Positions 45,461 through 54,547 of a DNA stretch of 64,000 nucleotides are shown one piece after another (positions within the stretch are counted from its first letter, which is position 1; each line of letters starts with the position of its first letter). The notes below the pieces were generated by a model. The model saw only the letters and a list, made by a program, of their open reading frames with translations, was not told the DNA's origin and ran no database searches. Source of the DNA: Blautia sp. (GTDB taxonomy: Bacteria; Bacillota; Clostridia; Lachnospirales; Lachnospiraceae); NCBI GenBank assembly GCA_021772055.1, contig JAETNR010000002.1, positions 1 to 64,000 of the forward strand, given 5' to 3'. Both the position numbers and the translations under genes were made by a program.

Positions 45461-45466
45461 AAGCCA

Positions 45467-46327
45467 TTAAGCCTTTCTTTCCCCCAGGGCATCCAGGTAG
45501 CGGGAAAGAGCATCCTGCCAGGTGGGAAGGCGGTCAAAGCCATGTTCGCTGAGTTTCTTCTTTTCCATTCTGCTGTTAGAAGGGCGCTTCGCCTTTGCTT
45601 TATATTCCTCGGCGCTTACAGGAATCACATTTACCGTAAGCCCTGCCTGGCGGAAGATTTCTTTTGCAAAATCATACCAGGAAATATAGCCGCCTTCATT
45701 GGTTACATGGTATTTGCCGTACTCCTCTTTTTCAAGCATATCTACCAGAAGCTTTGCAAGGTCGTAAGTATAGGTGGGGGTACCGATCTGATCATTGACC
45801 ACAGTAATAGTATCATGGGTTTTTCCCAGATTCAGCATGGTTTTTATAAAGTTCTTTCCATTAATGCCGAATACCCAGGCAATGCGTACGATATAATATT
45901 TTTCCAGGTATTTTTCAATTGCCTGCTCCCCTTCATATTTTGTCTGTCCGTAAACATTCAGAGGTTCCGTTACAGGGTCATCCGGCTCCCAGGGTCTTGT
46001 TCCCTCTCCGTCAAACACGTAGTCCGTGCTCAGGTAGATCAGAGGAATATCCAGTTCCTTACACATTTTCGCGATATTTTCTGTTCCAAGTGCATTGACC
46101 CTGCGGCACAGCTCTACCTGATCCTCCGCAGCATCTACGGCTGTCCAGGCAGCGCAGTGGACCACTTTTTCTGCGCGAACCTCACGCATCACTTTTGCCA
46201 CTGCCTCGCTGTCCGTAATATCCATTTCCGCAACATCCACACCAATACCTTCATAGCCTCTTTTTTTCAGTTCATTCATTACATCATAGCCAAGCTGTCC
46301 TTTGACTCCGGTCACCAATACGCGCAT
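45467..46327 (-). CDS. rfbD: dTDP-4-dehydrorhamnose reductase RfbD
   Basis: A 286-residue short-chain reductase making dTDP-L-rhamnose in the last step of the pathway. It has the Rossmann loop VTGVKGQLGYDV, the catalytic YxxxK as YGQTKYEGE and STDYVFDGEG. It lies in the operon 10 bases after the large glycosyltransferase gene; rfbA, rfbB and rfbC are all in the same operon. Confidence 0.96.
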   Translation of the reverse strand: MRVLVTGVKGQLGYDVMNELKKRGYEGIGVDVAEMDITDSEAVAKVMREVRAEKVVHCAAWTAVDAAEDQVELCRRVNALGTENIAKMCKELDIPLIYLSTDYVFDGEGTRPWEPDDPVTEPLNVYGQTKYEGEQAIEKYLEKYYIVRIAWVFGINGKNFIKTMLNLGKTHDTITVVNDQIGTPTYTYDLAKLLVDMLEKEEYGKYHVTNEGGYISWYDFAKEIFRQAGLTVNVIPVSAEEYKAKAKRPSNSRMEKKKLSEHGFDRLPTWQDALSRYLDALGERKA

Positions 46328-46337
46328 AATTTCCTCC

Positions 46338-48782
46338 TTAGATCTTTTTCAGTGAAAAATCCTGACTCTTTAATGTCAAATTCGGGTTATAGTAAGGATC
46401 TGTCTTTGCAAACGCTTCCGGCCAGCGGGATTCCAGGGTTTCTATTTCCTTCTGGAATCTTGCCAGCTTCTCCGGCGTATCTTCAAGCCCTCTGGACTTG
46501 GATTCATAATGATAAAGCTCCACATAAGGGTTATAAACGATCCTGTATCCTGCTGCCCCTACTTTCAGGCAAAAATCAATATCATTAAACGCCACGGCAA
46601 GCTCCTCGCTAAGGCCGCCTACTTCCTCAAACACCTTCCGATCCACCATCATACATGCAGCGGTCACGGCAGAATAATCCTGGGCAGAAATGATCCTGTG
46701 CTGATAGCCGCTGTTGCTTCTTGGCTGCTGTACAAAACAATGCCCTGCAATACTGCCGAACCCTAAGATCACCCCTGCATGCTGTACAGTATCATCCTCA
46801 TAGAAAAGCCGGGCTCCTACAATTCCCACATCAGGGCGCATACAATACCCCAAAAGTTCCTCTATCCAGTCCGGATTGATCACTTCCGTATCATTATTTA
46901 AAAGCAGGTAATACTGTCCTTTCGCAAAAGATGCTCCGAAATTATTGATGGCAGAATAATTAAAGGGACCGTCCCAGTAAACCATGCGGATCCTGGGATT
47001 CTTTTCTTCCAGCTGTTTATAATAGGTAAAGGTTCTCTCCTCTGTACTGTTGTTCTCAATAATAATATACTCCAGATTCCGGTAAGTGGATTTCTCCTCT
47101 ATCGCCGAAATGCAGCGCTCCAGATCCTCAATATGATCCTTGTTGGGAATCAGAATGGAAACCAGCGGCTTCTCCTGCCAGTGATAACGTGTACGGTAGA
47201 GCCCCGGATATTCTCCCTCAAATACGGTGGCAGGAATGGAAAGCCTGTCAAAATGCGCCTGCACAGCCCGCATTCCCGCAAGGTTTAATTCCTGCTCCTT
47301 CCCAAGCCGCTCCTCCCCATAGTCCTCCCGCAGTCTCCAGTGATAAAGGATCCTGGGGATATGGCAGATTTCCTTTGCCTGCTCCACACAGCGGAAGATC
47401 AGGTCATAGTACATGGCAGTGCCAAATTCTTCCCGAAACAGTCCCACTTTCTCCAGAAGCGTTTTTTTCGCTGCAAAAAGATGGGAAATGTAATTGGTGG
47501 TACACAGAAGATCCAGATTAAAGTCCGGCTTGAAATGAGGCTTCTGATAGTGGTTTCCAAAAATGGAAATCCTGTCCTCATCAGAATAGAACACCTCCCC
47601 ATCGGGTTTCCCGTTCAATGCTTCCACGCAGGAAAACAATGCGTGGGCTGTCAGAACATCCTCCTGTCCGCAAAAGGCGACATACTCTCCGATTGAAGAA
47701 TTCACGGCCTTATTCAGACACGCAGAGGTGCTTAAGGAATCCTCCGCCCGGATCACCCGGATCCGTTTGTCTTCCTTTTCTATTCGATTAAGGTACCTGC
47801 TGATATCATCAGCCAAACCCTGGCATACCACACAAAGCTCCCAGTTTCCGTAAGTCTGCCCCTGTATGGATTCCACAAGCTGAACCAGCATCTTCAGTCC
47901 GGCATGCGTAAGAAGCACCACCACACTGATCGTGGGGCTTAAAGCAAACTCTGTTTTCTGCTGCTTCTTTAATTCCGAAGGGGAAGGCAGATGCTTTGGA
48001 AGCCAGCTTCCGTAATCCACCGCCTTATTTTCCATTTTGGAAAGCTTATTCATCCCTTTTCGCATCAGAGCACGTACGCCATGAACCCGGAAATAATCCA
48101 TCCCTTTTTTTCCGTATTTCATTACTTTTCCCTGAAAAGCCCGGGATGTGCTTAAGCCCACAGGATAAATGGCCTTTTCCCCTTTTTTTGTGCCCATGAC
48201 CAGATATAAATATTTTCCCGGAATATGGTCCAGTTCCACATAAAAGCCGCATTCCTCTTCTATGGGACATTCCTGATAAATGCTTTTTACATCCACGCGG
48301 CTCATACGCTGTACCCGGCATTGGATGGGCTTTTTCCCCTCGTCATAGAGTTTGATGAAAACATGTCCTTCCCCTGCTGCCCAGCCGCTGATGCAGACGA
48401 TCTGAGATTTCCGGTCAACCCGCTCCTCTTCAATAAAAAACTGAGGCTTTCCTCTCTGTTTCAAAAGCTCCCGAACCTTTACCTGATGCCAGAGAAGCTT
48501 TTCCTTTCCCTTTACTGCATAGATGGTCAGCTTTTTATAAGAGTCCAGATTTTCCGGCAAAGTAATACATGCTTCCACTCGCATTCCGTCCGAAAGCTCG
48601 CTGTCTTTTAACCGTTCCACAGCATTGCGGGGCTCACGGTTTTCCCAGGAAAGTGCAGCACTCACTCCGTCCAGGTCTGCCTCCAGAGAAAATCCCCCAG
48701 GGATCAGGCCATGGACAGAATATTTATTGGGATCGTTCAGATAGAATCGATCCCGCTCTACTTCTAAGCTTTGATATCTCAT
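46338..48782 (-). CDS. Large GT2 glycosyltransferase with N-terminal beta domain and one altered GT-A domain
   Basis: An 814-residue protein. Residues 1 to about 250 form a beta-rich domain of unknown role, followed by two GT-A domains. In the first (about 285-520) the metal motif that reads LLDHDD in the related 620-residue protein is FCGQED, and the GAQDHDFIFR motif is GTAMYYDLIFR, so this domain may have lost activity. The second (about 540-800) keeps LLLNNDTEVI and AVAFNDIDFCLKV. It may therefore add one sugar and use the first domain for binding. It lies between the kinase-like gene and rfbD. Donor is probably dTDP-rhamnose, by context. Confidence 0.85.
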   Translation of the reverse strand: MRYQSLEVERDRFYLNDPNKYSVHGLIPGGFSLEADLDGVSAALSWENREPRNAVERLKDSELSDGMRVEACITLPENLDSYKKLTIYAVKGKEKLLWHQVKVRELLKQRGKPQFFIEEERVDRKSQIVCISGWAAGEGHVFIKLYDEGKKPIQCRVQRMSRVDVKSIYQECPIEEECGFYVELDHIPGKYLYLVMGTKKGEKAIYPVGLSTSRAFQGKVMKYGKKGMDYFRVHGVRALMRKGMNKLSKMENKAVDYGSWLPKHLPSPSELKKQQKTEFALSPTISVVVLLTHAGLKMLVQLVESIQGQTYGNWELCVVCQGLADDISRYLNRIEKEDKRIRVIRAEDSLSTSACLNKAVNSSIGEYVAFCGQEDVLTAHALFSCVEALNGKPDGEVFYSDEDRISIFGNHYQKPHFKPDFNLDLLCTTNYISHLFAAKKTLLEKVGLFREEFGTAMYYDLIFRCVEQAKEICHIPRILYHWRLREDYGEERLGKEQELNLAGMRAVQAHFDRLSIPATVFEGEYPGLYRTRYHWQEKPLVSILIPNKDHIEDLERCISAIEEKSTYRNLEYIIIENNSTEERTFTYYKQLEEKNPRIRMVYWDGPFNYSAINNFGASFAKGQYYLLLNNDTEVINPDWIEELLGYCMRPDVGIVGARLFYEDDTVQHAGVILGFGSIAGHCFVQQPRSNSGYQHRIISAQDYSAVTAACMMVDRKVFEEVGGLSEELAVAFNDIDFCLKVGAAGYRIVYNPYVELYHYESKSRGLEDTPEKLARFQKEIETLESRWPEAFAKTDPYYNPNLTLKSQDFSLKKI

Positions 48783-48810
48783 AAACCTTGGATCCTTTCA
48801 CAAACACCTC

Positions 48811-50013
48811 TTATCTGCGGAGATGTTTTTTCACCTTTGTCAAAAATCGGTTTTCTTTCCGTAACTTATTCTCAGGAAACTGCCTGCACATTCCCTCCAG
48901 AACCTTCTGATCCACAGGATAAACCAGCAGCCGGACGGTAAGCTCTCTTCCGTTCTCCGGAACCGGAATATCCGCAAGAAAAGGATCCGTCTTTGGAATA
49001 TAGGCCCAATGACCTGCCCTGCATCCGCCTTCCACTACTACATCCCTGAGGGAAAGGTTCTCCCCGTCAACAGACAGATGCGCAATGGAAACTGCACACG
49101 GGTTATCTCCGGGATCCAGGCGGATTCTTCTGCATCCTTTCGGAAGGGAAACCTTTACAGACACTTTCTTTTCTTTGATGGGATATCTTCTGGAATTCTC
49201 CTGGGTATATCCCTCCCCCAGGTCAAAAAACACCTGCAGTTCCTCTGCAGGAACGATCTGAAGGGGTGCATTTCCCGGAGTCATATCCCGGTACATTTCC
49301 CGCATAGGTACATGCCCAGCTGTAAGATAATCCTGAAAATTCAGTTCCATCTGAAGAAAAGTCTCTGTAAGAGCCTCCGTGATTCCATAATCCCTGTAAA
49401 AATCTACGTCACACAAAGGTTTTCTGGCACTATAGGGATCCTGACAGTACCGGATGATCCGGTAAAGCACAAATTCGCAGGGAATGGGGAAATCAAAAGT
49501 CCATTCATAATCCAGAATGATGGGCTTCTCTGCAAGCACCAGATTGCTGCATACCATGTCAATATCCGTGATCCGGCCGCAGGTAAATGTTCCCTCAGGT
49601 TCCAGATCTCCGAAAACCTCCCGGAAGCGGTCTGTCATCACAAAAGGCTCCCCCTGATACATTTCCTTTACTTTATCCAGATATTCCCGCAGCATCCCCG
49701 CTGCCTTTTCCACTTCTCCCCGGACAGACAGCTCGTCCAGCACAGTCTCCAGAGTCTGCCCGCTTACATATTCCAGATACAGGCTTTCCCCCTCAAGCGT
49801 TCCTTTATTAAAAGAAAAAAAGCGTTCTCCGTACATCTCGTTCAGCTTTTCATACCAAAGCCCGATCTGCTCAACATACTGTTTTCCCTCAGGAGTGAGG
49901 GCTGTCTTTTTCACATAGCGGCTCTTGTCCGCCTCTTCCATAATATCCGTGCGGATAGCAAACCGGCGGCTGCGCTCATTGGAATATTTGGTAAAAATCA
50001 AATCCGCCATCAT
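48811..50013 (-). CDS. Kinase-fold protein paired with the methyltransferase
   Basis: A 400-residue protein with a protein-kinase/APH-like fold in the first about 240 residues: a likely ATP-binding Lys in SRYVKKTAL, hinge LYLEYVSGQTLETVL, catalytic loop DIDMVCSNLVL (Asp and Asn) and metal Asp in IILDYEWTF. Residues about 250-400 form a beta-rich domain opening FDLGEGYTQENS. Its start overlaps the stop of the methyltransferase gene (ATGA), so they are coupled. In E. coli O8/O9a the fused WbdD methyltransferase-kinase caps the growing chain; this pair has the same order as separate genes. A sugar or glycan kinase role is inferred and untested. Confidence 0.6.
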   Translation of the reverse strand: MMADLIFTKYSNERSRRFAIRTDIMEEADKSRYVKKTALTPEGKQYVEQIGLWYEKLNEMYGERFFSFNKGTLEGESLYLEYVSGQTLETVLDELSVRGEVEKAAGMLREYLDKVKEMYQGEPFVMTDRFREVFGDLEPEGTFTCGRITDIDMVCSNLVLAEKPIILDYEWTFDFPIPCEFVLYRIIRYCQDPYSARKPLCDVDFYRDYGITEALTETFLQMELNFQDYLTAGHVPMREMYRDMTPGNAPLQIVPAEELQVFFDLGEGYTQENSRRYPIKEKKVSVKVSLPKGCRRIRLDPGDNPCAVSIAHLSVDGENLSLRDVVVEGGCRAGHWAYIPKTDPFLADIPVPENGRELTVRLLVYPVDQKVLEGMCRQFPENKLRKENRFLTKVKKHLRR

Positions 50014-50936
50014 TCTCCCTCCTTTTCCACAAGTACCAGAAATGAGTTGGAAAATTCCGGAAACAGTCCGCCCTCCGCCAGCGTATCATAAACCTTTGCC
50101 TCGTCAAACAACTGGATGCGCGCCCTGTCAAAATTGCTGAAATTCCCTTTCAGCTCGCCTTTTTTCGGCAGATACCTGTCTGAATAAATGGTCAGAGGGA
50201 ATTTATAATCCGGAAACGGATAATAAAACTGAGTCTTAAAATTTCCGGCCTTCCGGATCAGATTTCCAAGCTCTGTCCTGGAAAAAGTCTTTACCCCTTT
50301 GGTATCCGGATATCCCATCAGCCCTTCAAAATACCTGCCTGCATGATCCTCCGTACATCCCGCCCAGTATTTCATGCCCAGCCGATTCTCAATGGCAATG
50401 ACGATCTTTCCTCCCGGAGCAAGGTGACGGGAAATACACCGGAGCATTTCCACATAGGGTTCCTTTGTCCCCATATATCCTTCCGAATATTCAAACACCC
50501 CGATAAGGGTGATATAGTCAAACTTTTCTTCCAGGTTTTTCTCAATGTCCCGGAAATTTCCTACCATAATCTTTACATTATCATAGTCACGGTTTCTGTA
50601 TGCATTGATGGTGCTTCGCATCCTGGACAGATCAATACAGGTGACCTCTCCTGCCTTGCGTGCAAGGGCACCGGTAATGGCGCCGCAGCCGGAGCCCACC
50701 TCCAGAACCCGATCCTTTTTTTCTATTGGAAGCCATTCCAGAATATTCTGGCGGATATGGGAAAAATGGTACAGAACAGGCCAGCTTTTCCGCTCACTGA
50801 TCACCTGATTCAGTTCTTCTTCCCTGTAGTTTTTGGCAATTTCCAAAAGCTCCTCTTCCACAGGACCATCACTATATAAATCTTTCCCGGAATAGTATTC
50901 CAGATCCAGTACAATATTTCCAATCTTTTCCTGCAT
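50010..50936 (-). CDS. Class I SAM-dependent methyltransferase, possible chain-capping enzyme
   Basis: A 308-residue protein with the SAM-binding loop VLEVGSGCGAITGALA, acidic motif II in TCIDLSRMR and post-motif TLIGVFEYSEGY. After the Rossmann core comes IAIENRLGMKYWAGC, a segment I associate with methyltransferases in glycan clusters. It precedes and overlaps the kinase-fold gene and follows the ABC exporter ATPase by 28 bases. The arrangement suggests methylation of the polymer end before export, as in WbdD systems; an alternative is O-methylation of an internal sugar. Confidence 0.8.
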   Translation of the reverse strand: MQEKIGNIVLDLEYYSGKDLYSDGPVEEELLEIAKNYREEELNQVISERKSWPVLYHFSHIRQNILEWLPIEKKDRVLEVGSGCGAITGALARKAGEVTCIDLSRMRSTINAYRNRDYDNVKIMVGNFRDIEKNLEEKFDYITLIGVFEYSEGYMGTKEPYVEMLRCISRHLAPGGKIVIAIENRLGMKYWAGCTEDHAGRYFEGLMGYPDTKGVKTFSRTELGNLIRKAGNFKTQFYYPFPDYKFPLTIYSDRYLPKKGELKGNFSNFDRARIQLFDEAKVYDTLAEGGLFPEFSNSFLVLVEKEGE

Positions 50937-50964
50937 AAATTCTCCTTCACCAATTTATGAGTAT

Positions 50965-52215
50965 TTACTGCGTTACAGATACCCGGGAGTTCATATCATA
51001 AAATCCTACGGTATTTTTTGTGGAAATCACGGTAATGCTGCATGCGTCATACAAACGGTGGAACACGGTAAAATCCCCGTCCCGGTATCCTGTACAGCCA
51101 AAGGAAAGAAGGTATTCTCCACCCTGGAGGTTCATCTTCTGTGTAAAGGTCACAATGCATTCCTTTCCTGCTTCCGGATGCTTCACAGACACCTTTTCAT
51201 ACATGGTATTGGTTCCGGTGATTTCCGTTCCCTGAACATTTTTAAAGGTAAAAGCCATGATCGGCTCCTGAATGTCTTCATGAAAATGTACCTTCATCTT
51301 TATTTGGAAGGTGGTTCCCTTCTCGATGGTATTGCTCTGGCGGCCGTTTTCGTCCAGCACGGTGTAGTCGATGATCTCCGCCTGTTTTTCTCCATATTCC
51401 AGGGTATCCGGATTTACCTGGAAGCCTTCCCGCCAGTTTTCCTGCACAGTCTCCTGGCTTGTCTGCTTTACAGGATCCTGATTCACCAGAAGCTGCTTGT
51501 ACATATCCACCATGGCCTTGGGCGTTCCTTCGTCCAGCTTGACCCCCTTATTCAGAAGAATCACCCTGTCGCAGTACTTTGCAATGCTGCCAAGGTCGTG
51601 GCTGACAAACAGAATGGTTTTTCCCTGTTCCTTAAATTCTTCAAATTTATGATAGCATTTTGCCTGAAAAAATACATCGCCCACAGAAAGAGCCTCATCC
51701 ACAATGAGGATCTCCGGGTCAATGTTAATGGCCACTGCAAAAGCCAGGCGCACAAACATTCCGCTGGAATACATCTTTACAGGCTGGTGGATAAAATCAC
51801 CGATATCCGCAAACTCCAGAATGGCATCCAGGCGCTGGTCGATCTCCTTTTCCGAAAAACCGATCATGGTTCCGTTCAGGTAGACGTTTTCCAGTCCTGT
51901 ATATTCCATATTAAAGCCTGCTCCCAGCTCCAGAAGGGCGGAAATTCTGCCGTCTACTTTCACATCCCCCTCTGTTTTTGAGAGAACACCTGTAATAATC
52001 TTCAAAATGGTGGATTTTCCGGAGCCATTGGTTCCGATGATTCCCACACATTCCCCTTCCTCTATATCAAAGCTTACATTCCGCAATGCATAATGCTCTT
52101 TGTATCGCTTCTTTCTGGAAAGCCCCAGGGATTCCTTTAAGCGGTCCGACGGCCTGTCGTAAAGCTTATACATTTTGGAAAGATTCTGTATCTGAATTAC
52201 TTTCTTTTTTTCCAC
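50965..52215 (-). CDS. wzt: Polysaccharide ABC exporter ATPase with Wzt-type C-terminal sugar-binding domain
   Basis: A protein of about 416 residues. The N-terminal ATPase (about 1-245) has Walker A GTNGSGKSTILK, a signature region with MYSSGMFVRLAFA, Walker B ILIVDEALSVGD and switch FVSHDLGSIAKYC. The C-terminal about 145 residues are a beta-sandwich with GEKQAEIIDYTVLDENG and GTEITGTNTMY, matching the Wzt carbohydrate-binding domain that recognises the capped chain end in E. coli O8/O9a. I set the start at GTG 52215 with a GAGAGG site; the upstream open frame overlaps the permease gene and lacks one. It pairs with the permease at 52239. Confidence 0.9.
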   Translation of the reverse strand: MEKKKVIQIQNLSKMYKLYDRPSDRLKESLGLSRKKRYKEHYALRNVSFDIEEGECVGIIGTNGSGKSTILKIITGVLSKTEGDVKVDGRISALLELGAGFNMEYTGLENVYLNGTMIGFSEKEIDQRLDAILEFADIGDFIHQPVKMYSSGMFVRLAFAVAINIDPEILIVDEALSVGDVFFQAKCYHKFEEFKEQGKTILFVSHDLGSIAKYCDRVILLNKGVKLDEGTPKAMVDMYKQLLVNQDPVKQTSQETVQENWREGFQVNPDTLEYGEKQAEIIDYTVLDENGRQSNTIEKGTTFQIKMKVHFHEDIQEPIMAFTFKNVQGTEITGTNTMYEKVSVKHPEAGKECIVTFTQKMNLQGGEYLLSFGCTGYRDGDFTVFHRLYDACSITVISTKNTVGFYDMNSRVSVTQ

Positions 52216-52238
52216 GTAAGAACCTCTCGATCTCAAGA

Positions 52239-53054
52239 CTACAGGATATCTGCAAAATGTACCCGCAGACGCTGGAATACCCAGTTTCCAAACACAAAGC
52301 ACAAAACAGTAAATATCCAGAAATAGACAGTCCACAGCGGACGTTCCCAAAACCAGTTTTTCATAATAAATGCATCCCTGTAGCCTGACACAATATAATA
52401 GACAGGATTGAGCTGCAGCACCTTCTGAAGGACCTCATGCCCCTTCAGCGAAGTTTCCGCGATCCACATAATCGGAGTCAGCCAGATTCCCACCTGAAGC
52501 CCGATATTGATGATCTGTGTCAGATCCCGGAAAAACACCACCACTGCAGAGGTTGCATAACAGAGCCCCAGCACCAGCAAAAACAGGCAGGCGCTGTAGT
52601 AGATCAGCTGCAGATAATACAGATCCGGAAAACGTCCGTAGCACACATACAAAATCATGGTAAACACGATAAAAAAGATGTGTACGAACAATGCGGAAAG
52701 CATCTTTACCACAGGCAGCACACTGATGTTAAAAACCACCTTTTTTACAAGATAATCGTATTGGATCAGTGCATTGGTACCTCCTGTCAGTGCCTCCTGG
52801 AAAAAAAACCAGGGGATAATTCCCGCAACCAAATAAAGCACAAAAGGCACACCTAAGTCCCCTGTTCCTGACCGAAAGCCCACGGAAAATACAAACCAGT
52901 ACACCAGAACCGTTACTACCGGCTGGATGAAAGCCCATATGGTTCCAAGATAGGAGCCTGCGTATTTTGTTTTAAAGTCATTTTTTGCAAGCTTGGCTAC
53001 CAGGCGCCGGTTCCTGTACACATCCAAAGGCAGCGAAAAAATTGTTTTCAGCAT
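52239..53054 (-). CDS. wzm: Polysaccharide ABC exporter permease (Wzm/RgpC/TagG type)
   Basis: A 271-residue ABC-2 membrane protein with about six helices. The opening KNDFKTKYAGSYLGTIWAFIQP and the C-terminal LNPVYYIVSGYRD are family signatures. It moves lipid-linked polymer across the membrane with the ATPase that follows 23 bases later. The lack of Wzx or Wzy genes in the window supports an ABC-dependent route in which the chain is completed inside before export. Confidence 0.93.
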   Translation of the reverse strand: MLKTIFSLPLDVYRNRRLVAKLAKNDFKTKYAGSYLGTIWAFIQPVVTVLVYWFVFSVGFRSGTGDLGVPFVLYLVAGIIPWFFFQEALTGGTNALIQYDYLVKKVVFNISVLPVVKMLSALFVHIFFIVFTMILYVCYGRFPDLYYLQLIYYSACLFLLVLGLCYATSAVVVFFRDLTQIINIGLQVGIWLTPIMWIAETSLKGHEVLQKVLQLNPVYYIVSGYRDAFIMKNWFWERPLWTVYFWIFTVLCFVFGNWVFQRLRVHFADIL

Positions 53055-53063
53055 TCCCTTCTC

Positions 53064-53618
53064 CTATCTGCGAAATTCCCGGAAGCTTCCCCATTTCTTG
53101 TCTTTCTCAGAGAAGATCAGTTCCATTCCCTCCGGAATCGGCCATTTTACTCCAATGTCAGGATCACTCCACAAAAGTCCGCCTTCATCTCCCGGATGAT
53201 AAAAATCCGAACACTTATAAGTAAATTCCGCATTTTCGGAAAGTACTAAAAATCCGTGGGCAAAGCCCTGGGGAATAAAAAACTGTTTCTTATTTTCTGC
53301 GGAAAGGATCACACCAAACCATTTTCCATAGGTCTTGGAGCCTTCCCGGAGATCCACAGCTATATCAAATACTTCTCCGCTTACCACCCGTACCAGCTTT
53401 GCCTGGGGATACTGAATCTGAAAGTGCAGGCCGCGCAGCACGCCGTAGCGTGAGCTGGACTGATTATCCTGTACAAACTGTACATCGATTCCCGCTTCTT
53501 TAAAATCATTATAATTATAGGTTTCCATGAAATAGCCGCGGGCATCCCCGAAAACGGAAGGCTCAATCACTTTCAGTCCCTCGATTTCCCCGCAGTCCGT
53601 CACTTTGATTTTTCCCAT
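53064..53618 (-). CDS. rfbC: dTDP-4-dehydrorhamnose 3,5-epimerase RfbC
   Basis: A 184-residue cupin-fold epimerase of the dTDP-L-rhamnose pathway. The catalytic His lies in GVLRGLHFQIQYPQAKLVRV, the pathway's typical motif, and YKCSDFYHPGDEGGLLWSDP marks the active-site face. It is followed by wzm after nine bases and preceded by rfbA, 25 bases away, within one operon. Confidence 0.96.
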   Translation of the reverse strand: MGKIKVTDCGEIEGLKVIEPSVFGDARGYFMETYNYNDFKEAGIDVQFVQDNQSSSRYGVLRGLHFQIQYPQAKLVRVVSGEVFDIAVDLREGSKTYGKWFGVILSAENKKQFFIPQGFAHGFLVLSENAEFTYKCSDFYHPGDEGGLLWSDPDIGVKWPIPEGMELIFSEKDKKWGSFREFRR

Positions 53619-53643
53619 GTCCCATCCTCTTTTCTGATTTTTT

Positions 53644-54522
53644 TTATAAGCCTTCCGATACCTCTATGAGATATTTTCCGTAGGCAGTTTTTAAAAGGGG
53701 CTGTGCCAGTTCCACAAGCTGGTCTTTTGTAATAAAGCCCCGTTTATATGCGATTTCTTCAATGCAGGAAATATAAAGTCCCTGGCGTTTCTGGAAAGCT
53801 GCCACAAAATCCGCGGCATCCAGAAGGGAATCATGATTTCCCGTATCCAGCCATGCAAAGCCTCTTCCAAGGGTTTCCACCTTTAAGGTTCCCCGCCTTA
53901 AATATTCATTATTCACACTGGTGATCTCAATCTCCCCTCTTGCGGAGGGCTTCACATTCTTCGCGATCTCCACCACATCATTGTCATAAAAATATAAGCC
54001 CGGTACTGCATAATTGGATCTGGGATGCTCCGGCTTCTCCTCAATGGAAAGGGCATTGCCCTCTTCATCAAATTCCACGACCCCGTATTCCCTGGGATCC
54101 CTTACATAGTAGCCGAAGATCGTGGCGCCCTTCTGCTCTTCTGTACGGCGGTATACATTCTGAAGCACTCTGGAAAAGCTCTGCCCGTAAAAGATATTAT
54201 CTCCCAGAACCAGAGCCACTTCGTCCTTTCCGATAAAATCCGCACCGATGATAAAAGCATCCGCCAGTCCTCTGGGTTCCTCCTGAACCGCATAGGCGAA
54301 TCGCATTCCCAGCTGGCTGCCGTCTCCCAAAAGTTCCTGAAACACAGGAAGATCCCTGGGGGTGGAAATGATCAAAACTTCCCGGATTCCGGAAAGCATC
54401 AGGGTTGACAGTGGATAATAAATCATAGGTTTATCATATACCGGCATGATCTGTTTGGAGATTGCCTTTGTCAATGGATACAGTCTGGTTCCGGAACCTC
54501 CGGCAAGAATAATTCCCTTCAT
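53644..54522 (-). CDS. rfbA: Glucose-1-phosphate thymidylyltransferase RfbA
   Basis: A 292-residue nucleotidyltransferase forming dTDP-glucose, the first committed step to dTDP-rhamnose and dTDP-amino sugars. The signature [20 protein letters not shown] and [12 protein letters not shown] are present. Normal length. It lies between a carboxypeptidase gene and rfbC in the operon. Confidence 0.97.
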   Translation of the reverse strand: MKGIILAGGSGTRLYPLTKAISKQIMPVYDKPMIYYPLSTLMLSGIREVLIISTPRDLPVFQELLGDGSQLGMRFAYAVQEEPRGLADAFIIGADFIGKDEVALVLGDNIFYGQSFSRVLQNVYRRTEEQKGATIFGYYVRDPREYGVVEFDEEGNALSIEEKPEHPRSNYAVPGLYFYDNDVVEIAKNVKPSARGEIEITSVNNEYLRRGTLKVETLGRGFAWLDTGNHDSLLDAADFVAAFQKRQGLYISCIEEIAYKRGFITKDQLVELAQPLLKTAYGKYLIEVSEGL

Positions 54523-54547
54523 TCGAATTGTCCTCCTATTGTATATG

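Noticed and set aside
44972-46588. Long open frame on the plus strand opposite yfhO and rfbD
   Set aside because: No ribosome site or recognisable domain. It mirrors the codon pattern of well-supported minus-strand genes.
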